A stretch of DNA of 64,000 bases from Actinophytocola sp050699935 (GCF_050699935.1 NZ_JBOHGB010000011.1:24131-88130); one strand, 5' to 3'. Shown: positions 51,161 to 60,000, numbered from the stretch's first letter. A program made the numbers and translations. Notes: generated by a model not told the origin, from the sequence alone.

Positions 51161-52894
51161 CTAGCCAACCAGTTCGGATCCCAGGAACAGGTGCTTGGGG
51201 TCGTAGCTGCGAAGGCGATCCAGTTCTTCCCGGGAAGGGGGTGGCTCGGGCGCGACCTCGGACGTCACCGCGAAGGGCCATGGACAGCTCGCGGCGATAC
51301 GGTCCAAGGCGGCGTCGCGTCCTTCTCCGGCGAGAGGAAGGTAGCGGGTCAGTACGAGTTCTCGTGCATGTTTGTGGAACACGCCAGCGGAGGTCACGAT
51401 CGTCCGCACCCGTGACCCGGGACTCGTGACGTAGGACAACCGCTGAAGCAAGCGGCTGCGCTCGTGCGCGAGCATCACCAGCAACTCGTCGGCGGCTGAG
51501 GCGATGTCATTGGCACCTCCGGAGCCCAGGAGGAAGCCACCGTTCTCGGCCCAGGTCGAGTTGCTGTTTGCATCCTGGTCGACGTAACCGGCGCCGATCA
51601 CACCGAGCGATCGGGTACTCGGACCGCCGACGAACGCGCCGAGAACCGTCATGACGTCGGTGGTCAACGTGCAGGTCGGCAGATTCCTGTGGGAGAAGAT
51701 GTACGGCTCTCCGGGTTGGGGCCGGTATCCGAAGATGCCGATCTCGGCCATGAGCTCCACTGCCAGGCCCGCGTCCTGCAACGCGTCGACCGCGAGCCAG
51801 GACGCAAGGTTGGCGTGCCCGACGCCGGCCAGGATGGCGTCGTGCGCATCCGACTCGACCCGCCGCCGGATCTCCCGCGCGGCGGTGACGATCAAGTACT
51901 CGTTGCCGGTGTACTGCTTCTGGCCGGCCCGGGAGCTTGTTGGCACACCGTCGCGCCAGCCGCCCGGACGTGCGGCATGGGCGAGGTCGTCGAGCCGGGT
52001 GGAGCCGATCTTGGCGAGGTACTCCGCGTGATCACGGGTGCCGGCAATCCATTCAGCCGTCCATGCGTCGAACGCGGCCGGCGTGCGTGAGGCCGTCAGG
52101 ACATCGGTCATGAACGCGTCGTCCTGAATGTACCCGTCGACTCCGGGAAAGCCGGGATTATAGAGGCCGTATGGATGCGACCCGAAAGGGACTTCACATA
52201 CGGCGAGCACGACATGCGCGGGTATTTTCACCAGAGCACTATGCGCGCGAATCTCGTCAGTGCTGACGATGCGCTCCACGCATGCGATCACGCCTCGACG
52301 TGCGGCAAGGGCACCCCATGCGCCTTCGCCAAAGGGTGCGCCGAGCACGACATTTCCCGAGGCGTCGGCCACGACTCCCTGCAGGAGCACGACGTCGGGC
52401 CGCAGCGCTGACACCACCCCCGTGCGTGATCCCGAACCGAACGGGTCGTCGACCTCCCTGTAGTCGGACTGAAGATCCGCGGCGAGGCCTGAGCCAGCCA
52501 GTGACCTGACAGGCATGTAGGGAAGACCCAACGCACCCGCCATGAGTCGCGTGGTCAACGACAGCAGTGACCAGTTCTCGACGGTAACGCGTCCATTCTG
52601 GACCGCTGCCTGAAAGATCCGGTTGGGCCTGGGCTTCGGGTAGTTCTCTCCTGCGAAGCTCGTGATCAGGCGTGTGACGACACCGTTGTGCACCAAGGCA
52701 TGCTGCGGGCTCACGAGTCCGGCGGTGACGAGCGTCAGTCCTGGACTCTCGCCACGGAATCGTCGGAGCACCTCCATGAGCGCGGCGTTCGGCCGGGCAT
52801 CGTTGTATGCCGCGTGAATCGTGTCTCCCGGGTGCACGAACGCACGGATCGCCTCGGCAAGAGGCAGCACGCGGCTTCGGCGTTGAACGGTCAT
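51161..52894 (-). CDS. Class I-type CoA-transferase, fused alpha-beta subunits
   Basis: A 577-residue protein from ATG 52894; the larger upstream open frame has no support. The N-terminal half resembles the alpha subunit of glutaconate/3-oxoacid CoA transferases (PNAALMEVLRRFRGESPGLT, RPDVVLLQGVVADASGNVVL), the C-terminal half the beta subunit (GNEYLIVTAAREIRRRVESD, ELMAEIGIFGYRPQPGEP with the likely catalytic Glu, GGFLLGSGGANDIASAADEL). Fusion of the two is uncommon outside actinomycetes. It should move CoA between carboxylic acids. Confidence 0.82.
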   Translation of the reverse strand: MTVQRRSRVLPLAEAIRAFVHPGDTIHAAYNDARPNAALMEVLRRFRGESPGLTLVTAGLVSPQHALVHNGVVTRLITSFAGENYPKPRPNRIFQAAVQNGRVTVENWSLLSLTTRLMAGALGLPYMPVRSLAGSGLAADLQSDYREVDDPFGSGSRTGVVSALRPDVVLLQGVVADASGNVVLGAPFGEGAWGALAARRGVIACVERIVSTDEIRAHSALVKIPAHVVLAVCEVPFGSHPYGLYNPGFPGVDGYIQDDAFMTDVLTASRTPAAFDAWTAEWIAGTRDHAEYLAKIGSTRLDDLAHAARPGGWRDGVPTSSRAGQKQYTGNEYLIVTAAREIRRRVESDAHDAILAGVGHANLASWLAVDALQDAGLAVELMAEIGIFGYRPQPGEPYIFSHRNLPTCTLTTDVMTVLGAFVGGPSTRSLGVIGAGYVDQDANSNSTWAENGGFLLGSGGANDIASAADELLVMLAHERSRLLQRLSYVTSPGSRVRTIVTSAGVFHKHARELVLTRYLPLAGEGRDAALDRIAASCPWPFAVTSEVAPEPPPSREELDRLRSYDPKHLFLGSELVG

Positions 52895-52898
52895 GGCG

Positions 52899-54125
52899 CT
52901 ATGAGCTGGTGTCTTCGAGCACCGCGACACAAGCCAGCGAACCGGGTCCGCCCAGCGCGTGCGCCAAGCCGCGTCGGGCCCCGTCCACCTGTCGCTCACC
53001 CGCTCGGCGCCACAGGTGATCGCAGATGTCGACCACCATTCGGACTCCGGTGGCACCGATGGGGTGACCACAGGATTTCAGCCCGCCGCTGGTGTTCACC
53101 GGCAGGCGTCCCGCCGGTCCGGTTGCGCCCGAGAGCACCAGCTCCCGGCCCTCACCAGGTTGGCACAGACCCAGATCTTCGTAGTTGACGATCTCCGTGA
53201 TCGTGAAGCAGTCGTGTACCTCCGCGACGTCGATCTGTTCGATCGGGACCGTTACACCGGCCTGCTTGAAGGCCGACGTGGCCGCGTTGCGCGTGGCCTC
53301 GAAGCTGACGAAGTCGAAACGTTGGGAGAACTGCGCGGTGAAATAGCCGAGGTCGTTGGAGGTGGCGATGCCGGTGATCGTGGCTGAGCGGCGACCGCGG
53401 GCGTCCGCCGCGCGGATCAGGACGACGGCCGAGGCGCCGTCCGTCGTCGGACACGCGTCCAGCAGGCCGATCATGCCCGAGAGAGCGGGTGCCGACTCAA
53501 CCTGGGTCGTGGTGACGGCCCTGCGAAAGTGGGCTCGCGGGTTCATGGCGCCGTAGGCGTGGTTCTTGATCGCGACCGCCGTCATGGCCTCGCGCGGGTC
53601 GCCATGGTCGGCTCGGTACCTCTCCGCGACCAGGCCGAACATGCCGGGCGCGGTGCGCCCCTTGGCCAGCAGCGGGTGACCGCGATCGACGTGTTGGGCG
53701 ACCAGGCTGCCGCGTGGCCCGACATCGCGCATCTTCTCGGCACCGACCACCAGCGCGATGTCACAGGTACCGGCCTTCAGTGCGGCGACAGCGTTGCGGA
53801 TGGCGTCGAGCCCGGAGGCACAGTATGCCGCGACTCGAGTAACCGGCTTCCCTGCCATGCCGAGCGGCTCGGCCAGAGAGGTGCCAGCGTTGCCCTCATC
53901 CGAGTAGGTGTACGCGAACGCGGTACCCAGCCAGGCCGCATCGATGTCCGCGATGGTCAGGCCCGCGTCGGCGATCGCGGCGAGGGCCGTGCTCCTGGCC
54001 AGGTCGCCGAAGCTGTGGTCGAACAGCTCACCGAACATGGTGCAGGCCGCGCCGATGATGGCGACATCGTCACCGCGTTCGTCCCGGACCGTGTCGGGGC
54101 GGTGCGTGCTAGCCGTCGGTGCCAT
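52899..54125 (-). CDS. Thiolase-family acyltransferase (lipid-transfer/Ltp-like)
   Basis: A 408-residue thiolase-fold enzyme. Residues: Cys in AAYCASGLDAIRNAVAALKA, MRDVGPRGSLVAQ, VAEVHDCFTITEIVNYEDLG (HDC loop) and SGGLKSCGHPIGATGVRMV (GHP loop). It overlaps by 17 bp with a gene coding a DUF35 domain on its upstream side, the arrangement of Ltp-ChsH2-type retro-aldolases. It could thus act as thiolase or as an aldolase half. The binding partner is the C-terminal OB domain of the next entry (inference). Confidence 0.88.
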   Translation of the reverse strand: MAPTASTHRPDTVRDERGDDVAIIGAACTMFGELFDHSFGDLARSTALAAIADAGLTIADIDAAWLGTAFAYTYSDEGNAGTSLAEPLGMAGKPVTRVAAYCASGLDAIRNAVAALKAGTCDIALVVGAEKMRDVGPRGSLVAQHVDRGHPLLAKGRTAPGMFGLVAERYRADHGDPREAMTAVAIKNHAYGAMNPRAHFRRAVTTTQVESAPALSGMIGLLDACPTTDGASAVVLIRAADARGRRSATITGIATSNDLGYFTAQFSQRFDFVSFEATRNAATSAFKQAGVTVPIEQIDVAEVHDCFTITEIVNYEDLGLCQPGEGRELVLSGATGPAGRLPVNTSGGLKSCGHPIGATGVRMVVDICDHLWRRAGERQVDGARRGLAHALGGPGSLACVAVLEDTSS

Positions 54126-55416
54126 GCTTCACCTTCCAGAAATAGTGCGGAAGATCTCCCGACCGATGCACCAGCCTCAAGACGAGCCCAGCGCGGTCGC
54201 CGACACCGAGTGCGGGTCCGACGTCCTTGGCGGCCTGGGAGTAGAAGCGCCCGCCACCGTCCATGTCGAGCACGACCATCTGGATGGCCTTCGAACCGTC
54301 GTACAGGTGATCGATCGTGTGGGTGAAGACCGTTCCGGTACGGGCGAGAGTTTCGGAGATGACCGTGCTTTTCCCGCACCGTTCGCACACATGGGACGAG
54401 GGAAAACCGACGGACTGACATGCGAGACATTTGTATCCGGCGCGACCGAGCAACAGCGGCGCATCTCGCCGGAGTTCCTGGGGAGAGGTCCACGGTCCCG
54501 TTGAGTCGGTGTCCAGAATTGCCGTGGTCCACTCCCGGTAGTCGTAGGTGCCCGTCGTCCCAGGTTCGGTGGACGCGGCCGCACGAGCGACGTCCCGGCC
54601 CGCCGTCAGAACGGCTCCGCTCACACCCCAACCGAGATCGAGCACGGCCAGCGTCGCGCCGACGCCAGCCTCGGCCAGCCGGCGGAGCGACTCGCGGAGC
54701 ACAGCGGCGGCGCCGTGCGGACTGGCTCTCGGCTGCACGACCTCGCGAACTTCCCACCTCGCGGCGAGCGCGGACGTTCGCAGACGATGGCTGGTGCTGA
54801 TGATCACTCCGGCGAGATCCTGTTTGGACCGCCCGGCCTCCTTGAGAAGCTCGTCGAGCAGTATCGTCGCCTCCGTCTGGAGGGCCGTCTCCACAAATCG
54901 GTCGTCCCCAGCGCTGGATGCCAAGTCCGCCCAGCGATCGAAGGTGAGAGATGCGCGGGTCGAGCACGCGGTGATCTCGGCGATCCGCGGTTCACCGGTG
55001 CGCAAGGCGATGGACAGCTCCGGGTGAGGTGGCGCGACGGGCGACTGGCGGGTGCGATCCACGATCCCCGCTGTCGCCGGCCGATCGAGATCCTTCAAGG
55101 CGGCGAGGATAGCGGCGGGACCCATGTGCGAGCTCGCGGCGAGCAGGCTCGATGGTTGCCCCGTCACGCCCGACGCGATGAGGTGTGCGAGGACTGCTCG
55201 TGGTTCCAGGTCCGATGGGGACCCGGCGAGCATCACGGTCTCGTCGCCCGATGCCGGTCCGATTGCGTCGAAGACCTCCCACAGCATCGTGACGGGATCC
55301 TCGTCTGGCGCGGACACGGGCACCCCTATCGGCGAACCCAGTGCGTCGGCGAGCTCGGGAGTCAACGTGAAAGTTGGGACATAGACGGCCACGTCGGCTA
55401 TTCCGTCCATTGCCAC
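54109..55416 (-). CDS. Thiolase-like/HMG-CoA-synthase-like protein fused to DUF35 OB domain
   Basis: A 435-residue two-part protein. Residues 1-300 have a thiolase superfamily look (GIADVAVYVPTFTLTPELAD, TAGIVDRTRQSPVAPPHPEL, ITACSTRASLTFDRW). The last 130 residues are a rubredoxin-like zinc ribbon (LLLGRAGYKCLACQSVGF, SSHVCERCGKST, four Cys) and an OB fold (VFTHTIDHLYDGSKAIQMVV). This is the DUF35 acyl-CoA-associated type. Coupled by overlap to the thiolase. The catalytic Cys of the N-terminal part is not secure. Confidence 0.8.
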   Translation of the reverse strand: MAMDGIADVAVYVPTFTLTPELADALGSPIGVPVSAPDEDPVTMLWEVFDAIGPASGDETVMLAGSPSDLEPRAVLAHLIASGVTGQPSSLLAASSHMGPAAILAALKDLDRPATAGIVDRTRQSPVAPPHPELSIALRTGEPRIAEITACSTRASLTFDRWADLASSAGDDRFVETALQTEATILLDELLKEAGRSKQDLAGVIISTSHRLRTSALAARWEVREVVQPRASPHGAAAVLRESLRRLAEAGVGATLAVLDLGWGVSGAVLTAGRDVARAAASTEPGTTGTYDYREWTTAILDTDSTGPWTSPQELRRDAPLLLGRAGYKCLACQSVGFPSSHVCERCGKSTVISETLARTGTVFTHTIDHLYDGSKAIQMVVLDMDGGGRFYSQAAKDVGPALGVGDRAGLVLRLVHRSGDLPHYFWKVKHGTDG

Positions 55417-55506
55417 GTGATGCCTCCACTCGACGAAACGCCAGCAAAGCCGCTACCGAGAAATATTGACGACAAGCTGCCTCGGTTGTGGCTCTGCTCG
55501 ACTGGC

Positions 55507-56244
55507 TCACTCCGAGCCGGGAAGGTTCAGAACGTTTGTCGGTGCGGATCTCTCACTACGCATACGTGATGCCAGCAGTCGTGCAGGTTCGGCGAAGTGC
55601 TGCTCTGTCACGAGCCGCGCGGCTGCCGCGTCGCGGTTGGCGAGTGCGTCCACAAGCGCATCATGTTCAGACAAGCTGCAGGGGATCTGCTTGGGAAACC
55701 AGTGGAGGAAAGTGATTGGGATCAGACGTCCGGTCTGGCCGATGAGCCGCAGTAGTCGGCTAGACTTCGTTGCCCGATTGATTTCTCGATGAAACATCCA
55801 GTTCGCGGTCACGACATCGCCGCTGACTCTGGCAGCCGTAACGACGTCGTTACGAAGCTCCTGGATTTTCTCCAGCTCCTCGGGTGTTATTCGCTCCGCC
55901 GCGAGCCCGGAAGCCACACCCATCATAACCGCCATCAACATGAAGTTCTCGAGCGTGTCCTCCGCGGTGACGCCGATAACCTTGATGCCACTTCGCGGCG
56001 CCACGGTGATCAGACCGTCATGGGCCAACTCCAGGCAAGCCTCTCTGATAGGAGTCCGGCTACTGTGAAACTCCTCGGCGAGGCTGTCCAGGTCAATTCG
56101 CGAGCCGGGTGGAAGATCGCCGATAAGGATACGGTCACGGAGCTCCTGCGCTATCCGGTCACGAGCCGTTCCGCCCAGTCGCCGCCAGACGCGCTCAGCG
56201 GCGTAAGGTACGGGCCAGGGCTCTCCATTCAGGGCTGAGTCCAC
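55507..56244 (-). CDS. GntR-family regulator (FadR/FCD subfamily)
   Basis: A 245-residue regulator. The winged helix (residues 20-90: IAQELRDRILIGDLPPGSRI, DLDSLAEEFHSSRTPIREAC, ITVAPRSGIKVI) is followed by an FCD all-helix domain with Asp and His metal-ligand positions (WMFHREINRATKSSRLLRLI, HDALVDALANRDAAAARLVT). It lies between the two minus-strand gene groups and likely controls the island. Domain type suggests an organic acid or acyl-CoA effector. Confidence 0.9.
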   Translation of the reverse strand: MDSALNGEPWPVPYAAERVWRRLGGTARDRIAQELRDRILIGDLPPGSRIDLDSLAEEFHSSRTPIREACLELAHDGLITVAPRSGIKVIGVTAEDTLENFMLMAVMMGVASGLAAERITPEELEKIQELRNDVVTAARVSGDVVTANWMFHREINRATKSSRLLRLIGQTGRLIPITFLHWFPKQIPCSLSEHDALVDALANRDAAAARLVTEQHFAEPARLLASRMRSERSAPTNVLNLPGSE

Positions 56245-56295
56245 AGCGTCACCTCATCTAAATCCAGGTAGCCCCATATACTTGATCCTAACATA

Positions 56296-56769
56296 TCAGC
56301 GGGTTTTGTGAGCATGCGTCGGGGGAGTGTAGTCGGACACGGCATACGGCCCGACGTGGACGTTCTTCTCATTGTCGGCGGCGAACAGGCTATCGATGCC
56401 GTCGAGGATCTGTGCCGTGGAGGTGCCGGTGGGAAAGACCGCCGCGGCACCGAGTTCGATGAGCTTCTCCCTGTCACGTGACGGGATCGTGCCACCCACG
56501 ACGATCGTGATGTCGGTCGCGTCGTGCTCGGCGAGTGCCACGATTATCCTCCGTGTCAGGCCAATGTGCGCACCGCTCAGAACACTCAGACCCACCACGT
56601 CGACATCTTCGTGAATGGCGACCGCCGCGATCTCAGCAGGACGTTGCCGGATCCCCGTGTAAATGACCTCGTAACCCGCGTCACGCAGGATCCGTGCCAC
56701 TATTTTCGCGCCGCGATCGTGGCCGTCCAAGCCAGCCTTTGCGATCAGTATCCTGCGCCGTAACGGCAT
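56296..56769 (-). CDS. Acyl-CoA mutase small subunit, B12-binding
   Basis: A 157-residue cobalamin-binding protein. It has the DxHxxG motif LIAKAGLDGHDRGAKIVARI (His is the lower axial cobalt ligand), SVLSGAHIGLTRRIIVAL (SxL) and VVGGTIPSRDREKL (GG), the full set. It is the small half of a two-subunit mutase; the large half begins one base upstream. In this family, two-subunit forms include isobutyryl-CoA and 2-hydroxyisobutyryl-CoA mutases. Confidence 0.93.
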   Translation of the reverse strand: MPLRRRILIAKAGLDGHDRGAKIVARILRDAGYEVIYTGIRQRPAEIAAVAIHEDVDVVGLSVLSGAHIGLTRRIIVALAEHDATDITIVVGGTIPSRDREKLIELGAAAVFPTGTSTAQILDGIDSLFAADNEKNVHVGPYAVSDYTPPTHAHKTR

Positions 56770-56770
56770 C

Positions 56771-58372
56771 TCAGATCACCTTCGGCTGCTGGAACTCGCC
56801 CCATTCATCACGCAGCACGTCGGTGATCTCGCCGATCGTGCAGTACTCGTTGGCGCAGTCGACGAGCAGTGGCATGAGATTGTTCGTTGCCCGAGCCGCC
56901 GTGGCGAGCGCGCGCAGCCGTGCCTTCACACCCTGTGCATGACGGGTTCGCTTGACCTCGGCGAGCCGCGTCAGTTGCCGGTGCACTCCAGCGGGATCCA
57001 ACTCATAACCCTCGATGTCGGGCGGGTGCGCGTCCGATGCGTACGTGTTGACCCCGACGACCACCTCATCGCCGGACTCGATGCGCGCGTGGCGATCCGC
57101 CGCCGTGTCCGCGATCATCTGCTGGAGACGCCCCGACTCGATCGCGCTGACCACGCCACCCGCCTGCTCGAGCTGATCCATGATGGTGCTGATGCGCTCC
57201 TCCATCGCGTCGGTGAGCTCCTCGACGAAGTAGGAGCCGCCAAGGGGGTCGACCGTCCTGGTCACGCCGGTCTCGTGAGCGAGAATCTGCTGCGTGCGCA
57301 GCGCCAGCGTCGTGGTCTCCTGTGTCGGGAGCGCGAAAGGCTCGTCCCATGCCGCGGTGAACATGGACTGCACGCCGCCCAGCACCGAGGCCATTGCCTC
57401 GTATGCCACGCGGATGATGTTGTTCTGGGGCTCGCTGGCGTAGAGCGACGAGCCACCGCACACACACCCGACTCGAAACCTGCAAGCGCGGTCGTCCTTG
57501 GGCTGATACCGCTCTTTGACGATGCGAGCCCACTTCCGCCGCCCTGCCCGATACTTGGCGATCTCGTCGAAGAAGTCGCCATGTGTGTAGAAGAAGAACG
57601 ACACCTGCGGCGCAAAGTCGTCAATCGTGAGCCGGCCGCGGGACACGACCTCATCGCAATACGCGACGCCGTCGGCCAGTGTAAAGGCCATCTCCTGGGC
57701 AGCAGTGGCGCCAGCGTCGCGAAAGTGTGCTCCGGCAACCGAGATCGCATTGAACCGCGGGACCTCGTCCGCGCAGAACTCGATGGAGTCGGCGATGAGA
57801 CGCAACGACGGTGCAGGCGGCCAAATCCATGTTCCACGCGCGGCGTACTCTTTGAGAATGTCGTTCTGGATCGTGCCACGGAGTTCCCTGCGTCGCACGC
57901 CACTCTTCTCGGCGGCGGCTACGTAGAACGCCAGCAGAATGGCGGCCGTGCCGTTGATCGTAAAGCTGGTGCTGATGTCGCCGAGCGGGATCTGATCGAA
58001 CAGGATCTCGACATCTCGCAACGAGTCGATGGCCACACCGACACGGCCGACTTCCTCCGCCACATCGGGGTGGTCCGAGTCGTGGCCGATCTGCGATGGA
58101 AGGTCAAGGGCCACGGACAGGCCCGTGCCTCCCTCCTTCAGTAGGTACTTGTAGCGTTCGTTCGATTCTTCGGCGGTCCCGAACCCGGAGTACTGCCGGA
58201 ACGTCCAGAGCCGCTCGCGATACCCGTGTGCGAAGTTGCCACGAGTGAAGGGAAACTGGCCAGGCGAAGCGACCTCGTCGTTATCGGGCCTCGGACCGTA
58301 CGCCGCCTGGACGGGGAGACCCGACTCCGTCACCAGGTCGGCGCGATGCACTCGATCGCTCAACCTTGCCAT
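56771..58372 (-). CDS. Acyl-CoA mutase large subunit (methylmalonyl-CoA mutase family, substrate unknown)
   Basis: A 533-residue TIM-barrel substrate-binding subunit. Family parts are FTRGNFAHGYRERLWTFRQY, SGFGTAEESNERYKYLLKEG, GLSVALDLPSQIGHDSD, STSFTINGTAAILLAFYVAA, GTIQNDILKEYAARG and CGGSSLYASEPQNNIIRVAY, then TRTVDPLGGSYFVEELTD. The region that sets substrate (HGYRER and LPSQIGHDSD) differs from the usual methylmalonyl form (AFDLPTHRGYDSD). Radical rearrangement of a branched acyl-CoA is expected. Divergent from the enoyl-CoA hydratase gene over 48 bp. Confidence 0.9.
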   Translation of the reverse strand: MARLSDRVHRADLVTESGLPVQAAYGPRPDNDEVASPGQFPFTRGNFAHGYRERLWTFRQYSGFGTAEESNERYKYLLKEGGTGLSVALDLPSQIGHDSDHPDVAEEVGRVGVAIDSLRDVEILFDQIPLGDISTSFTINGTAAILLAFYVAAAEKSGVRRRELRGTIQNDILKEYAARGTWIWPPAPSLRLIADSIEFCADEVPRFNAISVAGAHFRDAGATAAQEMAFTLADGVAYCDEVVSRGRLTIDDFAPQVSFFFYTHGDFFDEIAKYRAGRRKWARIVKERYQPKDDRACRFRVGCVCGGSSLYASEPQNNIIRVAYEAMASVLGGVQSMFTAAWDEPFALPTQETTTLALRTQQILAHETGVTRTVDPLGGSYFVEELTDAMEERISTIMDQLEQAGGVVSAIESGRLQQMIADTAADRHARIESGDEVVVGVNTYASDAHPPDIEGYELDPAGVHRQLTRLAEVKRTRHAQGVKARLRALATAARATNNLMPLLVDCANEYCTIGEITDVLRDEWGEFQQPKVI

Positions 58373-58420
58373 GAGCAGGATGATATATTACATTTTACCC
58401 GTGGGCAATCGGAGTGGCTC
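58373..58420. promoter_or_regulatory. Short divergent promoter between mutase and enoyl-CoA hydratase
   Basis: Only 48 bases, with the most AT-rich segment of the neighbourhood, TGATATATTACATTTTA (58381-58397). Any promoters in both directions must overlap there, or initiation is leaderless. The GGAG site of the hydratase follows at 58411. Confidence 0.5.
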
Positions 58421-59173
58421 GTGACCGAGGTCCGGGTTCAGCACGTCGCTGGGGTCGCGACGATCACGATCGACCGACCCGCGACGCGCAACGCGATCTC
58501 GTTGCGGACCATCGATGAGCTCGGGGCCGCCCTTGCCCAGGTCGAGCAGGATGACGCGGCCGTCGTGGTGCTACGAGGGAGCGGCGATCGCGCGTTCGTG
58601 TCAGGTGGAGACCTGAAGGACTTCGCCGTGCTGCGCACTGTGGCCGAGGCCACCGTGATGGCCGACCGGATGAGACGGCTACTCGACACCGTCGCGGCAC
58701 TGCGAATGCCGACGATCGCCGCGCTCAACGGGCACGCATTGGGTGGAGGCGCCGAGGTTGCGCTTGCCTGCGATCTTCGTGTGGCCGCGGCCGATGTCAC
58801 GATCGCGTTCAACCAGTCACAGCTCGCCATCATGCCGGCGTGGGGTGGTCTGGAACGTCTGGTCGACCTTGTGGGTAGGAGTGTGGCACTACGGCTGCTG
58901 CTGACCGGCGAGAGGCTCAACGCTGCCGATGCCACCGATATCGGACTCGTCGATCTGGAGGTTCCTCGCGCCGGTTTCCAGTCGGCCTACGAGGATCTCG
59001 CCGCCAGGATCGCGGCGATCCCACCGACCGTGAGCCGGTCCATCAAGGCCGCGGTGGATGCTGCTCGCCCCAACAGCCATCCTGCCCTGGCCTCCGACGC
59101 AGTGGGACGGTTCGCTCGGCTGTGGGCTGACGAGGAGCACTGGGTGGCAGTGAGGCAGCTCGGGCGTTCCTGA
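58421..59173 (+). CDS. Enoyl-CoA hydratase/isomerase
   Basis: A 250-residue crotonase. GTG 58421 is placed six bases after GGAG; an upstream open extension has no site. Crotonase marks are ITIDRPATRNAISLRTIDEL, GDRAFVSGGDLKDFAVL (oxyanion), and IAALNGHALGGGAEVALACD (second oxyanion Gly), followed by LAIMPAWGGLERLVDLVGRS. One catalytic Glu region is AWGGLERL, with the Glu one residue from its usual place. Divergently transcribed from the mutase, so it is part of the same pathway. Confidence 0.88.
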   Translation: MTEVRVQHVAGVATITIDRPATRNAISLRTIDELGAALAQVEQDDAAVVVLRGSGDRAFVSGGDLKDFAVLRTVAEATVMADRMRRLLDTVAALRMPTIAALNGHALGGGAEVALACDLRVAAADVTIAFNQSQLAIMPAWGGLERLVDLVGRSVALRLLLTGERLNAADATDIGLVDLEVPRAGFQSAYEDLAARIAAIPPTVSRSIKAAVDAARPNSHPALASDAVGRFARLWADEEHWVAVRQLGRS

Positions 59174-59304
59174 GCGCGGCTACGGCTAACCGGGTCGTGC
59201 ACAACGGCTATTCCTTGTCATGTGAGGTGCTGACCAGCGTCGGCGCGGTATAGGTGATCCGGTGCGGGGCAACGACAAGCGCACCGACCCGGTGACGGAC
59301 GAGC

Positions 59305-59440
59305 GGAAGCGGTTCTCCTCGGCGATTCTGCCCCGTAGGCGCGTAATACCCGAAGATCACCGAGATGCTGCCGCTGCCGTACCTGCAGGGCCTGTCGTTC
59401 GGGGACTCGTGCCCCCTGGGCCAGTTCCGTGACGCGGGCT
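59305..59440 (+). pseudogene. IS256-type (mutator) transposase remnant
   Basis: Frames read RFSSAILPR then, after a stop and frameshift, KITEMLPLPYLQGLSFGDSC, echoing the FSSAILP..KSPKI.EVLPLLYLHGLS.GDF segment of mutator-family transposases. Only about 45 codons are left. Confidence 0.6.
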
Positions 59441-59582
59441 GCCGGCCACTCTGCGGTGCCCGGCCAACTCCACGCGTCCGCTGTCCGCGATCGTCCTCCT
59501 GCACTGCGCCGGGGCGCGCCCGCGCGAGGACCACCGGATCGAGGCGGGGGCATTCGCCAGGAGCGGGGGTCGCCACGCTGGC

Positions 59583-59870
59583 CTACGACGCCGGATTTGG
59601 TGGGTTCGGTGGTGGTGCCGCGGGATCGGGTGCCCCAGGAGGGGGTCGCCCGCGGTGGAGCAGATCTGTGTGGCGATGGCGTTCTGGGTCGGTCTCCCAG
59701 AGCGTGAGGTCAGTGGTGGCCGCGGCGAGGGTGTGTCCGTCGGGGCTGAAGACCAGGCTCCAGGTGGATTGTCGGGCGCGGTCCAGGGTGGCGAGGAGGT
59801 GTGGTTGTTGTGGGTTGGTGACGTTCCACATCCAGATTTGTCCTCGCGGATACGTCATGGACCTGGCCAC
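59583..59870 (-). pseudogene. WD40-repeat (nSTAND-type) protein C-terminal remnant
   Basis: The minus-strand frame has IWMWNVTNPQQPHLLATLDR then SLVFSPDGHTLAAATTDLTL and WETDPE, one WD40 blade; after a frameshift comes NAIATQICSTAGDPLL, the usual end of such actinobacterial proteins (ERVA..ICATAGDP). At most 80 codons are left of proteins that are usually more than 1,000 residues. Confidence 0.7.
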
Positions 59871-59997
59871 CCTCTGGCGGCTGGCCGAGCACTGGTACGG
59901 CGGCCGGCTGGACCGGGGATATGTTCGCCGCGAGCCGGCGGCGGCCGCTGAATACCTGCCCGGGGTCGGGTTGTCCGGCCCGTTCTGGGGACTGTGA
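59857..59997 (+). pseudogene. Alkylmercury-lyase-like C-terminal fragment
   Basis: MDLATLWRLAEHWYGGRLDR, GYVRREPAAAAEYLPGVG and LSGPFWGL end at TGA 59997. This is like the C-terminal tail found in alkylmercury lyase (MerB)-annotated actinobacterial proteins (DL.TL..LA..WY..RLDP....GL.G.FW). No catalytic Cys is left. It overlaps the WD40 remnant, which shows the piece is out of context. Confidence 0.45.
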
Positions 59998-60000
59998 GAT

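Noticed and set aside
52895..53071. N-terminal extension of the fused CoA transferase
   Set aside because: It runs antiparallel-free but through the 3' end of the thiolase gene with shadow composition; ATG 52894 starts directly with CoA-transferase sequence.
58373..58420. Cobalamin riboswitch upstream of the B12 mutase
   Set aside because: Only 48 bases separate the divergent genes, far too short for a cobalamin riboswitch, and no B12-box was seen.
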